A stretch of DNA of 64,000 nucleotides from Sambucus nigra. Lineage: Eukaryota; Streptophyta; Magnoliopsida; Dipsacales; Adoxaceae. The notes below the pieces were generated by a model. The model had not been told where the DNA came from and made no database searches. It was given only the letters and a program-made list of their open reading frames with translations. This document shows positions 21,270 to 32,240 of the stretch, piece by piece. Every line of letters starts with the position of its first letter. The stretch's first letter is position 1. Made by a program: the position numbers and the translations under genes. Location of the stretch: NCBI GenBank assembly GCA_949130495.1, contig OX422220.1, positions 9,851,001 to 9,915,000 on the forward strand, read 5' to 3'.

Positions 21270-23171
21270 GATGGTTTATATGGTGGATGAAGATTTTAGA
21301 GTAAAGCATAAAATTCAGGATTGGGTAACCATATAATTAGTTACTGGCCCTTGTGACACGTGTGCTTTGAGTGAGGGCCATTGGCTTCCCACGATATTTA
21401 TAGCTGAGTACGACATCACTTTACCACTAAATAATTTATTCCTTGAATTTTTCAAATACTTTGATGTGGTCCCTACCTAAGTGACCCTAAAGAGTTAGAG
21501 GGTGGTAAATGGAGTTAATCGTCTTAATGAGTTATATGGAGATCAGATAAGAGTAATTGAATTAATGCATTATTATAGTTGGGAGAGCTCTGCTGACAAC
21601 ATTTATTATCTTAAGACATGATATTCTAAAGGGATTTGGTGCTGAACTTACCTGACTGTAATAAGGATTACTGGGAGTATGGAATAATAGTTAAAGACTA
21701 GAAGTATGCTCCTGTTCCTGAGGATGTAAGATACAATGGGCCAGATGCCCTCAGGAAGGGCGTGGCATGGGTCGACATTCGAACATTTGTATATTCTCAT
21801 TTGTCTGTTTTGTCTTTATTAGTATACTGATCTTTATGTTTGTATTTTGCAAAGATAAGGAAGAAGGACCTCCTTGACTCAGAAGTGAATTTTATCTGCC
21901 TAAAGCACATTTAGTATATCCAACAGAGGATAGGAGAAGCCCATCCATGCTCAGCTTCTATTTCGCTTGATTATCATAGCTCCATTCCTTCTTTTGTATC
22001 TCTAACTACAGAAGATATCCCCATAGCCCCCATAGACTTGGACGAGTCGACCCCATCTTCATTTGTTGTTTCCTCAGAGTCCCCCTCTCTATAATAAAGG
22101 AATACTGCTTTTGGAGGAACATCCTCCTATTTTGAATCTCTGGATATAAAGACCGTCCCAATCAGTTTCTCCTCTCCTCGAAAGATGATTAAGATGAAAA
22201 TCCCCAACTTTCTTGCTAAGGACACGTCTCCTCCTCTTAACGAAAAGAAAAAGGATGCAATCGAGGGCGGTTCCAAATGCCCAACAATGGTGGATCCTCT
22301 GTATAAAAGGTTGAAGAATGGTCCCACCAACCAATAGGAGTTAGTGAAAAAGATACATACCAACCAAACCTCTATAAATGTTGCTTTTGTGGTAGTGAAC
22401 CCTGGTATGTCCAGAGGGTTAATTAGTTTGGGAGTTTTGCTCACCGACACATCTATTGTTGCTCCCCTTTCAATGTTAAGGTTGTTGGAAAGAGACAACC
22501 ATAATCTGGCCTTGGTAAGTTTCCCAACCTATGATATTATATCTCTAGTCGGCATATTTAGTACTATAATTGATCGATTGATTTTGCTCCTCTAGACTTT
22601 GCAGTTTTTGGTAGACTATGACTAGATATTGGTGAGAGACAGCCAGCTGAGAGAGTTGCCGATTGATGTTGACGCTGCCTTTCAAGTCTTAAGAGATTCT
22701 TTGGATTCCACCAAGAAGGCCCACATAAAGGACCAGGATATGTGGAAGGGCTTGCTGGATAATGTCGAGAAAGCCAAGAAGGATGTCGAGAAGGCTGCTA
22801 AAGATGTTGATGAGTCTACTACTAATGGGGAGGGGAAGTACCAGGGCATGAAGGCCAAACTTAAAAAGGAGAAGGATGATGCTTTCACTCGTTACTGGGA
22901 CAAGGCCTTTTCGACTGCGGTTATATAGATTGAATACTTCAAAAAGTCATCCTTCAAAGAAGGTTGGGATATTGCCCTTAAGCACGTCGATATTACTGTC
23001 AATTCAGATCTTTCTTAGCAGTTTAACCCTGGTACTCCTCCCATCATCGATAAGGAAATGGAAGATGAAGAGGGGACTGTTGATTCCTCCATGGTTTATG
23101 AGCAATTGGCGGTGGCTGCTCTGCTTGTGGATGAGGTGGATCAAGATAATGAAAAGGTGCAACCACCTTAG
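21270..23171 (+). pseudogene. Broken retroelement-type gene with a possible intron (gypsy-type 'putative transposase' N-terminus)
   Basis: Plus-strand frames read AEYDITLPLNNLFLEFFKYF, then NGVNRLNELYGDQIRVIEL, resembling the N-terminal domain (Pfam PF04195-like) of proteins carried by some plant gypsy elements. Further on, DYWEYGIIVKD, a Ser/Pro-rich stretch (~22010-22330), a segment at 22344-22514 and a lysine-rich coiled coil (DNVEKAKKDVEKAAKDVDES) at 22629-22926 continue in compatible frames. A likely intron 22515-22595 (gtaagt…ctcctctag) keeps the frame. Stops at ~22334, 22623, 22926 and 23017 disable it. The family assignment is from remembered motifs and moderate at best. Confidence 0.45.
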
Positions 23172-23223
23172 GACCGTTTCATATTTTCTTACGAGTGCAT
23201 TATTATGCCCTAATATATACCTT

Positions 23224-24879
23224 GTTAGACCCATTGTATCTTAAATAATGAGCTTTTAGAGTTATTTTCGTAAAATAAAAGAAAAATGCAAGTTTGAATA
23301 AAATTCGAATTAAAAATATAATTTTAGTAACTCTGGGGGTGAAATCATAATTTTAGAAACTTTATGAGACTAAAAATAATTTTTAACTATTTATCTAGGC
23401 AAAATAAAGTTTTCTTTGAAATTTGGTTGAATTCTGAATTAAAATGAGCAATTTATGAATTTTGGGGGCTAAAATGCAAGGAGGGGTAATTTTGTAATTT
23501 TTTAAATATTTATGACCCTAAATTTGAATTAATAAGTTTTATTTTGCATTTTTATAGGTAGCCCGAAAATTTGGACAATAAATGAGTCGATATGCAAAAA
23601 TTGTTAGGATACGTCGCTATATGACATGACACAATTGACGTAACTGTACTAAATATTTTTTATAAAATCGCTCGAGTGTCTGTTGAGGCCATGCCATAGC
23701 TTTTCTAAAAGTTCTTGAAAAGACCCACAACTTTGAAGTTCGGAGGAAAGTGAGATTTTGAAGTTTTGGAGGTAAAAAATGCGATTAAAATTGGTGGTGT
23801 GAATAGTGATGTGAATAGTGTCAAAATTGGGGATAATTATTTTAAAAAAAAAAGACTTCTCAAATATCTCCAACTCTTCCCAAGACTCCATGAAATAATT
23901 ATCAGCTCAAATACAACAGAGAGTTTCACTCCAACTCAAACACCTCGTTCTTAAGCTTATAAATAAGACCCTTTGGTTCATTATTTCGTGTGGAGAATTT
24001 TAAGGAGAGCTTTGAGAGAGAGTTTTTTGTTCTTTTATTTTGAGAGTATATTTTTATTGAGGACCAATAATTATTCTTTTGTGGGAGAAGTTTTGTCAAG
24101 ATCATTTGTAAGATTCGATTAATTTTGTAAGTTTATTTTATTAATGAGAATTAGTATTCATTCTTGCATTTATATTTTGTCTTCAATGATGCTAGCTGAA
24201 TTTCTTTACTAGGACTAGGTGAAGTTTATTATATTTGATTAATATTGTGTGTAGTTTAAATTCGTCTATATTTCTCGACATGTTCTAAAAGTTTTAAAAT
24301 TAGGTATTCATTTAAAAGGACACGAAAGTGTGTTTTAAACCTTCGAATTTGTTTAAAAAAAATAAATTTTTATTTTATGTTTGAGTACTTTTTAATGGGT
24401 TATACTTTTATTAAATTAATTGATAGTCCATGCTTAAAGACTATACTTTGAAATTTAAAAGTGAACTTTTTAAAAGAATATGGATTTTAGCCGTCTAAAT
24501 CTAAAGACGTTAAATTTTATTGTGAACTTAACCGTGTTATGTTTCGAATTAATATGACGAGATTCGGTTTAATTTGAGTTATAAAATCGGGAATGGCGAG
24601 TTTAAATTATTACATATTATTAGTTAAATGTGATAAATGGATCCAACGTCCTAATTTTCACGCTCACTTGATTATATATTTCGTAGTTGCATTTTTTATT
24701 TGTGTTAGCTTAGTTTAATATTACATCCCATCTCTAAACTCATTTCATCTAGTTGGACAATCACAATTATTTTGAACGAAAAAAATTGATAAATCTCTGT
24801 GGTTTCGACCTGTACTTACACTCGCTATTCCATAATAGCCCGTGCACTTATGTATTGTATAAATTGACAAACATTTTCA
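23224..24879 (+). repeat. Possible LTR-like block
   Basis: Starts tgttagaccc. It has a promoter-like 'cttataaataagaccc' at ~23955 followed by a leader-like GA-rich stretch, and ends with 'aaatctctgtggtttcgacc' and 'gcccgtgcacttatg', phrases typical of the right ends of some plant gypsy LTRs. No second copy, primer site or polypurine tract was found, so boundaries and identity are tentative. Confidence 0.3.
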
Positions 24880-24994
24880 ACTTTTTGTTTAGTAACACTT
24901 GGTTTTCTTGTACTTCGGATCAATTAAACTGATAATTTCTCATTAACATTGAAAAGGGTTGCTGCACATTTATTGAAAACTTCAATTCATAATT

Positions 24995-26030
24995 ACTGGT
25001 AATAATTTATGAGGTGCTTGGCATTCCAGTGGTTCTTAAATTGCTCTCCTTCAAGTGTTTGTAGATAATAAGTACCTCGTCAGATGACTATCGAGATCCG
25101 GTAGGGACCATGTCAATTAGCGTCCAACTTATTTCCTTTCTAGATCACTTTTTCAGAACATAAGCTCCTTCCTCTAAGTTTCTCGGATTCACCCTTTTAT
25201 TGTAGAACCTGACAATGCATTGTTGATAGGCAGCTACTTGAAGTGTCACATTTTCTCTTACTTCCTCCACCAAGTTTAAATATAATCTTCCCATGAGATC
25301 ACTTTTGGGAGAGTCATAACTGAGGACTCTGTGACTGGGTAAACCATTCTCCATTGGATCCAAAACTTCTGTTCCAAATGCCAACATGTAAGGAGTTTTA
25401 TCGGTGGCTGTCCTCGGTGTAGTCCTATAGGCTCACACTACACTTTGTAACTCGTTGATCCAATTCCCCTTGGTGTCATCCAGCCTCTTCTTAAAACCAT
25501 CGAGTAGTGTCTTGTTGATTACCTCTGTTTGGCCATAGCATTGAGGATGCCTGTGTACAGAATGCAACTTTTGAATTTTTGATTAGATACAGTAATCCTC
25601 AAACTTCTAATTGCCAAACTGGGTTCCATGGTCTGTAATAAAGGCATATGGCATACCATAACTACATATGATGTTCTTCCATATAAACTGAAAAACTCTT
25701 TCATAAGGCATTTTAACCAGTGGCTCAGCTTCCATCCATTTAGTGTAGTAGTATATAGTACCGATAAAATATTTAAACCGCCCCTTGTCTCTGGCAAAGG
25801 CCTGAACAAGTCAATCCTACAGATGATAAAAGGCCAAGGACATGTGATTGGCGTCAGAGTAGACACAAGTCTTTTAGCAGCGAATCTTTGGCACTTGTCA
25901 CATTTCTTGGCATACGAAGCACAGTCTGCCTTCATATTCGACCAATAATATCCTTGTAGGGCCACTTGTCATACCAATGATTTTCTTGTCGAATGAGATC
26001 CACATGATCCTTCATGCACTTCTTTGATCG
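24995..26030 (-). pseudogene. Tat integrase
   Basis: The zinc-binding HHCC region reads VHEGSCGSHS … GYYWSNMKADCASYAKKCDK followed by CQRF. Next come TPITCPWPFIICRIDLFRPL (the W-G-(I/M)-D-(L)..PLP region, first catalytic Asp) and, after several frame breaks, the C-terminal part TLQVAAYQQCIVRFYNKRVN / LEEGAYVLKK (25145-25387), ending with NWHGPYRI…WNAKHLINYY near 25000. Known role: inserting element cDNA. Stops and frameshifts inactivate it. Confidence 0.88.
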
Positions 26031-26329
26031 GCTCTTTCACTTCAGTTGGATGGACACATCTGAGCAAGGAGAACGTGAAACCCTTTTGTATATGATTCCT
26101 CCTTCCAAAAAGTGGATACTACTTTGTATCTCAACTTTCATTTTTCCTTTTGGTCTTCAGGAAGAGCTCATTTTTCAATATAACTCTTGATAGGATCCAT
26201 CCATGAGGGACCCCAAGTCCACTACTATCAAGCTGACAATCTCTTTGTCGATGCTTGTATTTGCTAGGATTTCCACATAAGTGGTCCTCTTTAGTTTGGT
26301 TCTGGTCGCTGAAGCTAGCTGAGCAAGTA

Positions 26330-26660
26330 CATGAGCTTGACTATTTTTTTTCTTAAAATTTAGAGCATTCTGACTGCTAGGAATTTTAAGATAGTTCTTT
26401 GAGTTTTGTCCAGATATCTCATCATTAATTCTCCCTTTAATCCATATATCACGAGCACCTGATTGTCAATTAATTAGGAATCACCATGAGCGATGATCTA
26501 TTCAGCACCTAACGATAAGGTTAATTCGAAACCTATGATCAGTGCTTCATATCCTGCTTCGTTATTGGAGGCTTAAAATTGAAAACAAAATGCATACTCC
26601 ACATCTGTATCATCACGCGTGTTAACAATCAGCCCCGCGCCACTTACCGATTGAAAACAA
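26330..26660 (-). pseudogene. Additional RNase H domain (aRNH) of the Tat element
   Basis: The minus strand reads ASNNEAGYEALIIGFELTLS followed by LGAE and AHGDS*LIDNQV, matching the plant-type archaeal RNase H core (ASNNEAEYEAL..GL…G…GDS.L…V). Stop codons replace conserved residues. Its position between RNase H and integrase supports Tat lineage. Confidence 0.85.
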
Positions 26661-26879
26661 AGATCCACCTATATACATCTTCATATAGGAAATTCTTCAT
26701 CATAGTTTCCTTGTCTGAAGGATCCATGTACGAATAACTTTCGGCTCTGATCCAAGTACTTGTTGGCAAACTCTCGTATAGTAGAGTTATCTTCTGAAAA
26801 AGTGTGATCGAACTGGTTTGTTATTGAGCTCTCTTCTTAGGATGCCTGCTCGGCTACCTTTTATTCATAAGTGAATTCT

Positions 26880-27110
26880 GCTATGAAGTCTACCATTTCT
26901 TAACCTTTTAGCGCTGTCCTGGGTTCATAGAGTATATCATATTCCCTAAGTTTCACAACCCAAACCATCAATCTTCCAAACTTCTCTAGTTTATATATGG
27001 CCTGATGCAATGGTAGGTCGGTGTACATTATAATGGTATGTGCTTGGAAATACGACTTCATCCTTTGCGAAGCTTTAATGAGGATCATGGATAACTTTTC
27101 CAGGCGAGGA
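26880..27110 (-). pseudogene. Tat RNase H (RT-linked)
   Basis: The minus strand reads RMKSYFQAHTIIMYTDLPLH, KLEKFGRLMVWVVKLREYDI and YEPRTALKG, the conserved end of the gypsy RT-RNase H region (…YFQAH.I.V.TD.PL…W..EL.EYDI.Y.PR.AIK). Confidence 0.88.
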
Positions 27111-27479
27111 TATCGAATTTTCTCCTCCTAAACGCTTTACTTGTGTAGTATACAAATTGCTTTACTCTAGTATACCAATTTTTTCGCTGCATTTTCCAAT
27201 CGGATAAGGGCAGAGCTAACTGTAAATTTAGATACAACCAGGTACAAGTATAACTTTTCTTTCTCGAGTGGTCGAGAGAGAAATGATGGAGATCCTAAGT
27301 ACTTCTTAAACTCCTCGAAGGCATTCTCACATTCTCCATTCCACTCAAAAGTATTCCTTAGTACCTTGAAGAAGGGTAAGCATTTATCAGTAGCTTATGA
27401 AACAAATATGTTAAAGGCAGTTACCTTTTCTGTTAGCTTCTGTACTTACTTTTTTCATGAAGGATACCTCTTGTCTATT

Positions 27480-28030
27480 AACGTCTTGATCTTGTCTGGA
27501 TTGACTTCAATTCCTCTTTGATTTACTATGAGCCCCAGGAACATTCCTTCTTGTACGCCGAACACACATTTGGTTGGATTAAGTTTCATTTGATGCTTTT
27601 TTAGCTGGTCAAACGTTTAGCTCGGGTCCTTAATGTGCCGGCCACCTTTTTGCTCTTAGTGAGCACGTCGTCTACGTACACTTCCATGTTCTTACCTATT
27701 TGCTATTTGAAAACCTTATTCACTAGTCTTTGGTATGTTGCTCCAGCATTTTTGAGCCCAAAGGGAATAACTTTGTAGAACTAGGTACCTCGACTGGTAT
27801 GAGTGAGGTTTTCTCATTCTCTTCTGGATTCATTTTGATTTGGTTGTACCATGAATAGGCATCCATAAAGATAAACAACCCATACCCGACCTTAGCGTCA
27901 ATAAATTGGTATATTATGGGCAGAGGAAAGTGATCTTTTGGACATGGCTTGTTAATATTCATGAAGTCCACACACATACGCCCTTTATCATTTTTATTTT
28001 TCACCATCACTACGTTGGCCAACCGGTCTT
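27480..28030 (-). pseudogene. Tat reverse transcriptase
   Basis: Minus-strand motifs in order: VVMVKNKNDKGRMCVDFMNI with NKPCPKDHFPLP, FMDAYSWYNQIKMNPE, then after a frameshift FGLKNAGATYQRLVNK and the catalytic YVDD at 27667-27678 (in MEVYVDDVL). One nonsense codon lies in the K..G stretch between palm motifs. The enzyme copied element RNA into DNA. It is inactive here through frameshifts and stops. Confidence 0.92.
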
Positions 28031-28632
28031 GGTATTTGATGTCTTCGATGAACTTCTCTTTCTGTAACTTACCTATTATGGGATGGCGATGTTCTTCTCG
28101 GGATTAAATACACGTCTCTTCTCTTTGATCGACTTAACTTCTTTGGTGATATTCAGCTCGTGACATATGAATTTTGGATCGATCCCTGGCATATCTTCAC
28201 GACTTTAAGAAAATACATTCTTTTTCTCTTTAAAGAATGCTATCAACTCATGTTTAAGGGTTGGTTATAGGGATAATTCGATTTGCATGGTTCTCTTCGA
28301 GCGATCGTTATCCAGGATAATTGTCTCTATAACTTCCATGACCTATCCTTTAACTAAATCAGTCTCCTAGCGGAGATCTAGGGTCTTGATTTGGTATGTA
28401 ACAGTGAGTTTCATTAAGTCTTCTTGGTCTGCTGAGGTATAATGGCATTCCCTAGGCTCAATTTGATTTCGGTAACAACGTCGACCCCATAATGAGTGGG
28501 GAACTTTAAGCATTGGTGGATAGTAGATGGTACCACTTTGAACTTTTTCAAACTGACTCTGTCAAGAATCATATTGTATGTTGATTAGACGTTCTTATGT
28601 AGGATAAAGAAATGAATCCTTTTAATTATTCT

Positions 28633-29170
28633 TAGGGGTGTGCAAAAAAACCGACCAAACCGATAAATCGACAAAACCGAGCCGAACCGAAAATTTTCGG
28701 GCCGAGTTTTTTTGAGGGTCGGTTCGGTTCGGTTTAATCAGGTATAAAATCGACAGGGTCGGTTCGGTTTTCGGTTATGGCATAAAAAAACCGATTTTGA
28801 ACCGAACCGAACCGAATTAATTTTTATACTTTTTAATTTTATATTTTATATTATATTTATATTAGTGTTGACATATTATATTATATTTTTTAATTTTATA
28901 TTTATATTAGGTATTAAAAAAATATATTTTTTATTAAAATAAAGGAAAAAACCGAACCGGCCCTGTATAAAACCGGCCCTGTCAAAAACCGACGGCAAAC
29001 CGAACCGGCCCTGTCAAAAACTGACCCGATTCGGTTCGGTTCGGTTCGGTTTTTCAGCATTTTCGGTTCGGTTCGGTTCGGTTCGGTTCTCCTCCTCCAA
29101 AAACCGACATGGTCGGTTCGGCCCAAAAAGCCCGATCAAAACCGAACCGACCGACCCGTGAACACCCCTA
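28633..29170. mobile_element. hAT-type MITE rich in ggttcg repeats, inside the Tat element
   Basis: Ends read taggggtgtgca at the left and, as reverse complement at the right, taggggtgttca (11 of 12). Flanking 8-mers attattct and gttcttct agree at 6 of 8 positions, consistent with an old hAT target duplication. The interior consists largely of short inverted runs of 'accgaaccg' and 'cggttcggtt', which generate a meaningless Arg/Pro-rich reading frame on the minus strand. 538 bp, no transposase. Confidence 0.75.
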
Positions 29171-29259
29171 GTTCTTCTAGTTGGCCAAGTGCCAATGAAA
29201 ACTTCCAGCTTGGCAGTTCCTAAAGGGTATACATTTTCTCCAGAGAAGCTTATTAAGGG

Positions 29260-29625
29260 CTAACGATAAAGTTCCAATTGATTATTGCATAATCCTAACC
29301 CATGAAAGCAGTTGTAAAACATAACATCGGATGAAAAACCAGTGTCCACCAGGATTCTAGCCACCCTTGCTTTACGTACTCTCATAGTGACAACCAAAGG
29401 ATCGTCATGAGGATAGAGTACCCTAGACAGATCATTTTTAGAGAAGCCGATCACTGGCTTATCTTTGTTTACTTTCTTTGGCCGACCGTCAACGTCATCA
29501 GATAAATTGATCTGTCGGATGTAGGAACATGCCTTGGCCTCATTTAAATAAGTTTTTCTTTTTACTATTTCGTCGCTACCACCAGTATCTTCTTTTGTAA
29601 TAAAATGACAACCAAAAGATATCAT
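29260..29625 (-). pseudogene. Tat aspartic protease
   Basis: An open 121-codon minus-strand stretch contains FSKNDLSRVLYPHDDPLVVT and VARILVDTGFSSDVMFYNCF. PHDD.LV(V/I)T… and VLVD.GSSADILF are hallmark blocks of plant Tat/Athila protease. The catalytic triad D-T-G is intact in LVDTG. It lies between gag (right) and the MITE-interrupted spacer before RT (left). Confidence 0.88.
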
Positions 29626-30050
29626 TTTACCTTAATTTGATGCTCCCATGGTTTTTTTGGCAGATCTAGGCCGTCTTTCGAATCATTATCTCAACCTCTT
29701 TTCTTGTCATCTCTTCCTTTGCAAGGATATTACGATCGCGTCCTAGAGTCTCGCTCTTTCGACCTATAAGTAAACTTGGACAACTTGTCACGTCGATTAA
29801 ATTCTCAATCTCATTTTTAAAGTAATACAGTTGTTCGTAGTGTGCCCACAATCCTTGTGGAATTCATAATATTTTGATTTATATCTCCTGTTAGGAGGAG
29901 ACTTCAGTTTTCTGTACCACTTGAGGTCTCTTCTTTCTCAGATTTTCTTTAGGATGTGATGCACGCCAACAGTGAGAGGAATATATTCGTTATACATCTT
30001 AGGCTTCTTGAAATTTTTGTCTCCTTCTAATCACTCTTATCGGAATTCTT

Positions 30051-31160
30051 CTAACTCTCGGCTTTAGCACCAGGGACTTGTTTGGCAGTTATAGCCTCCT
30101 CGACGTTTATGATTTTGCTAGCCTTAGCCATCAGCTCAATCATGATCTTAGGAGGGTCTTTATCTAGAACATAATATACCTTCTCTAGGAGAAGATCGTT
30201 CATCAAAGCAGTAATAACAGTCTTTTCTTCATAATCTACCACCTCTAGCTTTTCACTGTTAAAAAGGGTTATATACTCGCGGGTCGTTTTCCCTGGTTAT
30301 TGGCGAACACTTAGTAAATGGGCCACCCTTTTGATGGGCTTAGCTCCAAAGCAAAAGTTACTAATAAATAGCTCAGTGAGCTGTTGGAAACTAGAGATTT
30401 GTCCTCGAGGCAAATTATTATACAAAATCATAGCAGATCCAGTGATAGTTATTAAGAATGCTTGGCAACGTATTTCATCTGGGATTGAATAAATATCGGC
30501 TATGGCGTGGTACTATTCTACGTGAAGGACAAGATCAGTTTTTCCATCATATGTGGGAGTGACCACATGTGGCTTGAACTTAGCAGGCGTGGGGAAACCC
30601 ACGATGGCTAGGACAAAGGTTGGCCCTTTGATAAAACTTCTTTGCTTTGGATTTTGGGATTTGGCTATTTCTCCTAGGCGGTCTTCCAATCTCTGGATCG
30701 AACCCTTCAAAGGGTAGTCCTCTGGATTAGTTTTGATAGAGGCAACTCTAGTGGATGTATCGTGCATTTGTGCTGATCCCTCTTCCTCAGAAGTTTGCTC
30801 AACTCACTCGGCTCCTCGTACACTTGTTTGTGATCATGTAGACCCCTCTCGACAGTCACAAGATCTGGATGGTTCCATGTAATTATGACCCTTATTTTCT
30901 AGGGGACCTATATGATCGAAAGCAAAAGCCTTACTTAGCCTCTTTAGGGAACTCGATTGCTCTTGGGAGAGGGAAATTCCATCATAATAGTTAGTAGATC
31001 CGAGGGAGGAGGTCACACCAGGATGGCAGGACTGATCTTGAGAGGATCTGAAATACCTGGATCTACTTCTTTCATTTATAGGAGGCAAAGGTGGCATGTC
31101 TCTTATAGGAGATGGGACAGCAACATGCCTAACTTTAAGTGTTTGAGTAAGCTTCCTCAT
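30051..31160 (-). pseudogene. Tat gag, fragmented
   Basis: Three minus-strand pieces are recognisable: an N-terminal Ser/Arg-rich region (31160-30834), FPTPAKFKPHVVTPTYDGKT followed by D (30767-30513; the Gag entry motif P..FK.P.(L/V)..YDG.TDP), and the C-terminal LDKDPPKIMIELMAKASKII followed by NVEEA (30242-30051; matches …PP.T..EL..RA.KYI..EEA). Frames change between pieces. Confidence 0.82.
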
Positions 31161-31352
31161 TGTCTCTTACATCGATTCTTGTCCTCTGGTAATGTTCAAT
31201 AGGACTCTTTGAAGATCTCATAAGCCAGGAAGGACAAAAGGACTAAAGGTGTTGCCCCCAGCAAGACTACTTTATGGGATATCTGACATACCTCAGTATT
31301 ATGGAAATAGGTTTTGAAAGAAAAAAGGGTAAGAACAACAATGACCCGTCGA

Positions 31353-31374
31353 TTCCCACAGATGACATCAATCT
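31353..31374 (-). other. Decayed primer-binding site of the Tat element
   Basis: The minus strand reads agattgatgtcatctgtgg. The Tat/Athila-type site is normally agattggcgccgtctgtgg. All differences are C-to-T or G-to-A changes within the GC-rich core. Its position, just inside a probable LTR end (…gacatca) at 31377, fits. Confidence 0.55.
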
Positions 31375-31376
31375 CT

Positions 31377-32240
31377 TGATGTCTAAATTTGGACGATATA
31401 TTTGGAGGATGATCTTAGCTTTGGTTATTTAAATTCATAATCATTGATAAAGAAAATAGAAAGAGACATACAATTTTTACGTGGTTCAACTCAATAATGG
31501 AGCCTACATCCACGGGGTAATGCCACTAAAGGTTTAAGGCTTAGTACAAGTCTCTTAGCTACAATATTTAGGGTTTTTGGATGATGTCCCTTCTTAATTG
31601 AGGGTAGTAGTACATTTATAGTGAGTGAAAGCTTAAGAGATGGAATGCCTTTATATCTTAAGCATTTACATCTTTACACGATAATATGTAGCTGGACATC
31701 GTTCATGTGTTGAATGGTGATTGTTGAATATCCTACGTGTGTATTTTCAACTTACTGATGGTTCACCTTCTTTGTTATAGTTAGTTGGGCGACCGACCAA
31801 AGGCTACTTGGGCCGGCTAGGCCTTTTAAAAGTCCAATGGTAATGTTAATGTGGACAAATGTCGATATCTTATTAGTCCACGTGGCCAAATAATTTAAGG
31901 CTACCATAATGGATATTGTAGTTTCTATGCTTCATCGATGCTAATATCTTTCTAAAACTCTTTCCGATGGAAAGTATTGAAGATGAATGTCACCACAATT
32001 ATTATTTTGAGGGTTCATGCTTAATAACTCATTTAACTGTTCAACACATCGGTGTATTCCTCGTAGGACTAGACTTTGATGCTAACATTTTGTAGTCGAG
32101 AAACACGCGTGTATTAATCAATGGATATTGTAGTTTTTATGTTGATGTCTCTATAAATCTTGGTGATGAAAAATCTGTGTATTAATTAGTGGAGCCCCTA
32201 GATCAGGATGTTCCAGATCGAACATGATGTCACAACTCTT
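31377..32240 (-). repeat. Probable 5' LTR of the Tat element
   Basis: Non-coding block upstream (minus sense) of the primer site. It includes 'gcctacatccacgggg', a phrase often present in Tat LTRs. The outer boundary is not determinable without the second LTR; the motif 'atggatattgtagttt' occurs twice (near 31910 and 32120). Confidence 0.4.

Larger units (their letters stand above)
24990..31376 (-). mobile_element. Decayed Tat-lineage Ty3/gypsy retrotransposon
   Basis: Minus-strand domains in order: gag (31160-30050), protease (29625-29260), reverse transcriptase (~28030-27480), RNase H (~27110-26880), a second RNase H (~26660-26330), integrase (~26030-24995). An additional RNase H between RT-RH and integrase is diagnostic of the plant Tat lineage. 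A primer-site-like block is at 31353-31374 and an LTR probably begins at 31377. Every domain contains stops or frameshifts. A 538-bp MITE sits between protease and RT. The LTR at the integrase side was not identified. Confidence 0.9.

Noticed and set aside
23224..24879. Assignment of the LTR-like block to an Athila element
   Set aside because: The phrase near the right end is suggestive, but no GGCGCC-type primer site follows and no coding region can be linked to it.
28914..29126. Arg/Pro/Thr-rich minus-strand open frame
   Set aside because: A translation of the ggttcg inverted-repeat MITE, not a protein.
24990..31376. Considered as an autonomous Tat element
   Set aside because: Every domain has stops or frameshifts and only one plausible LTR edge is found.
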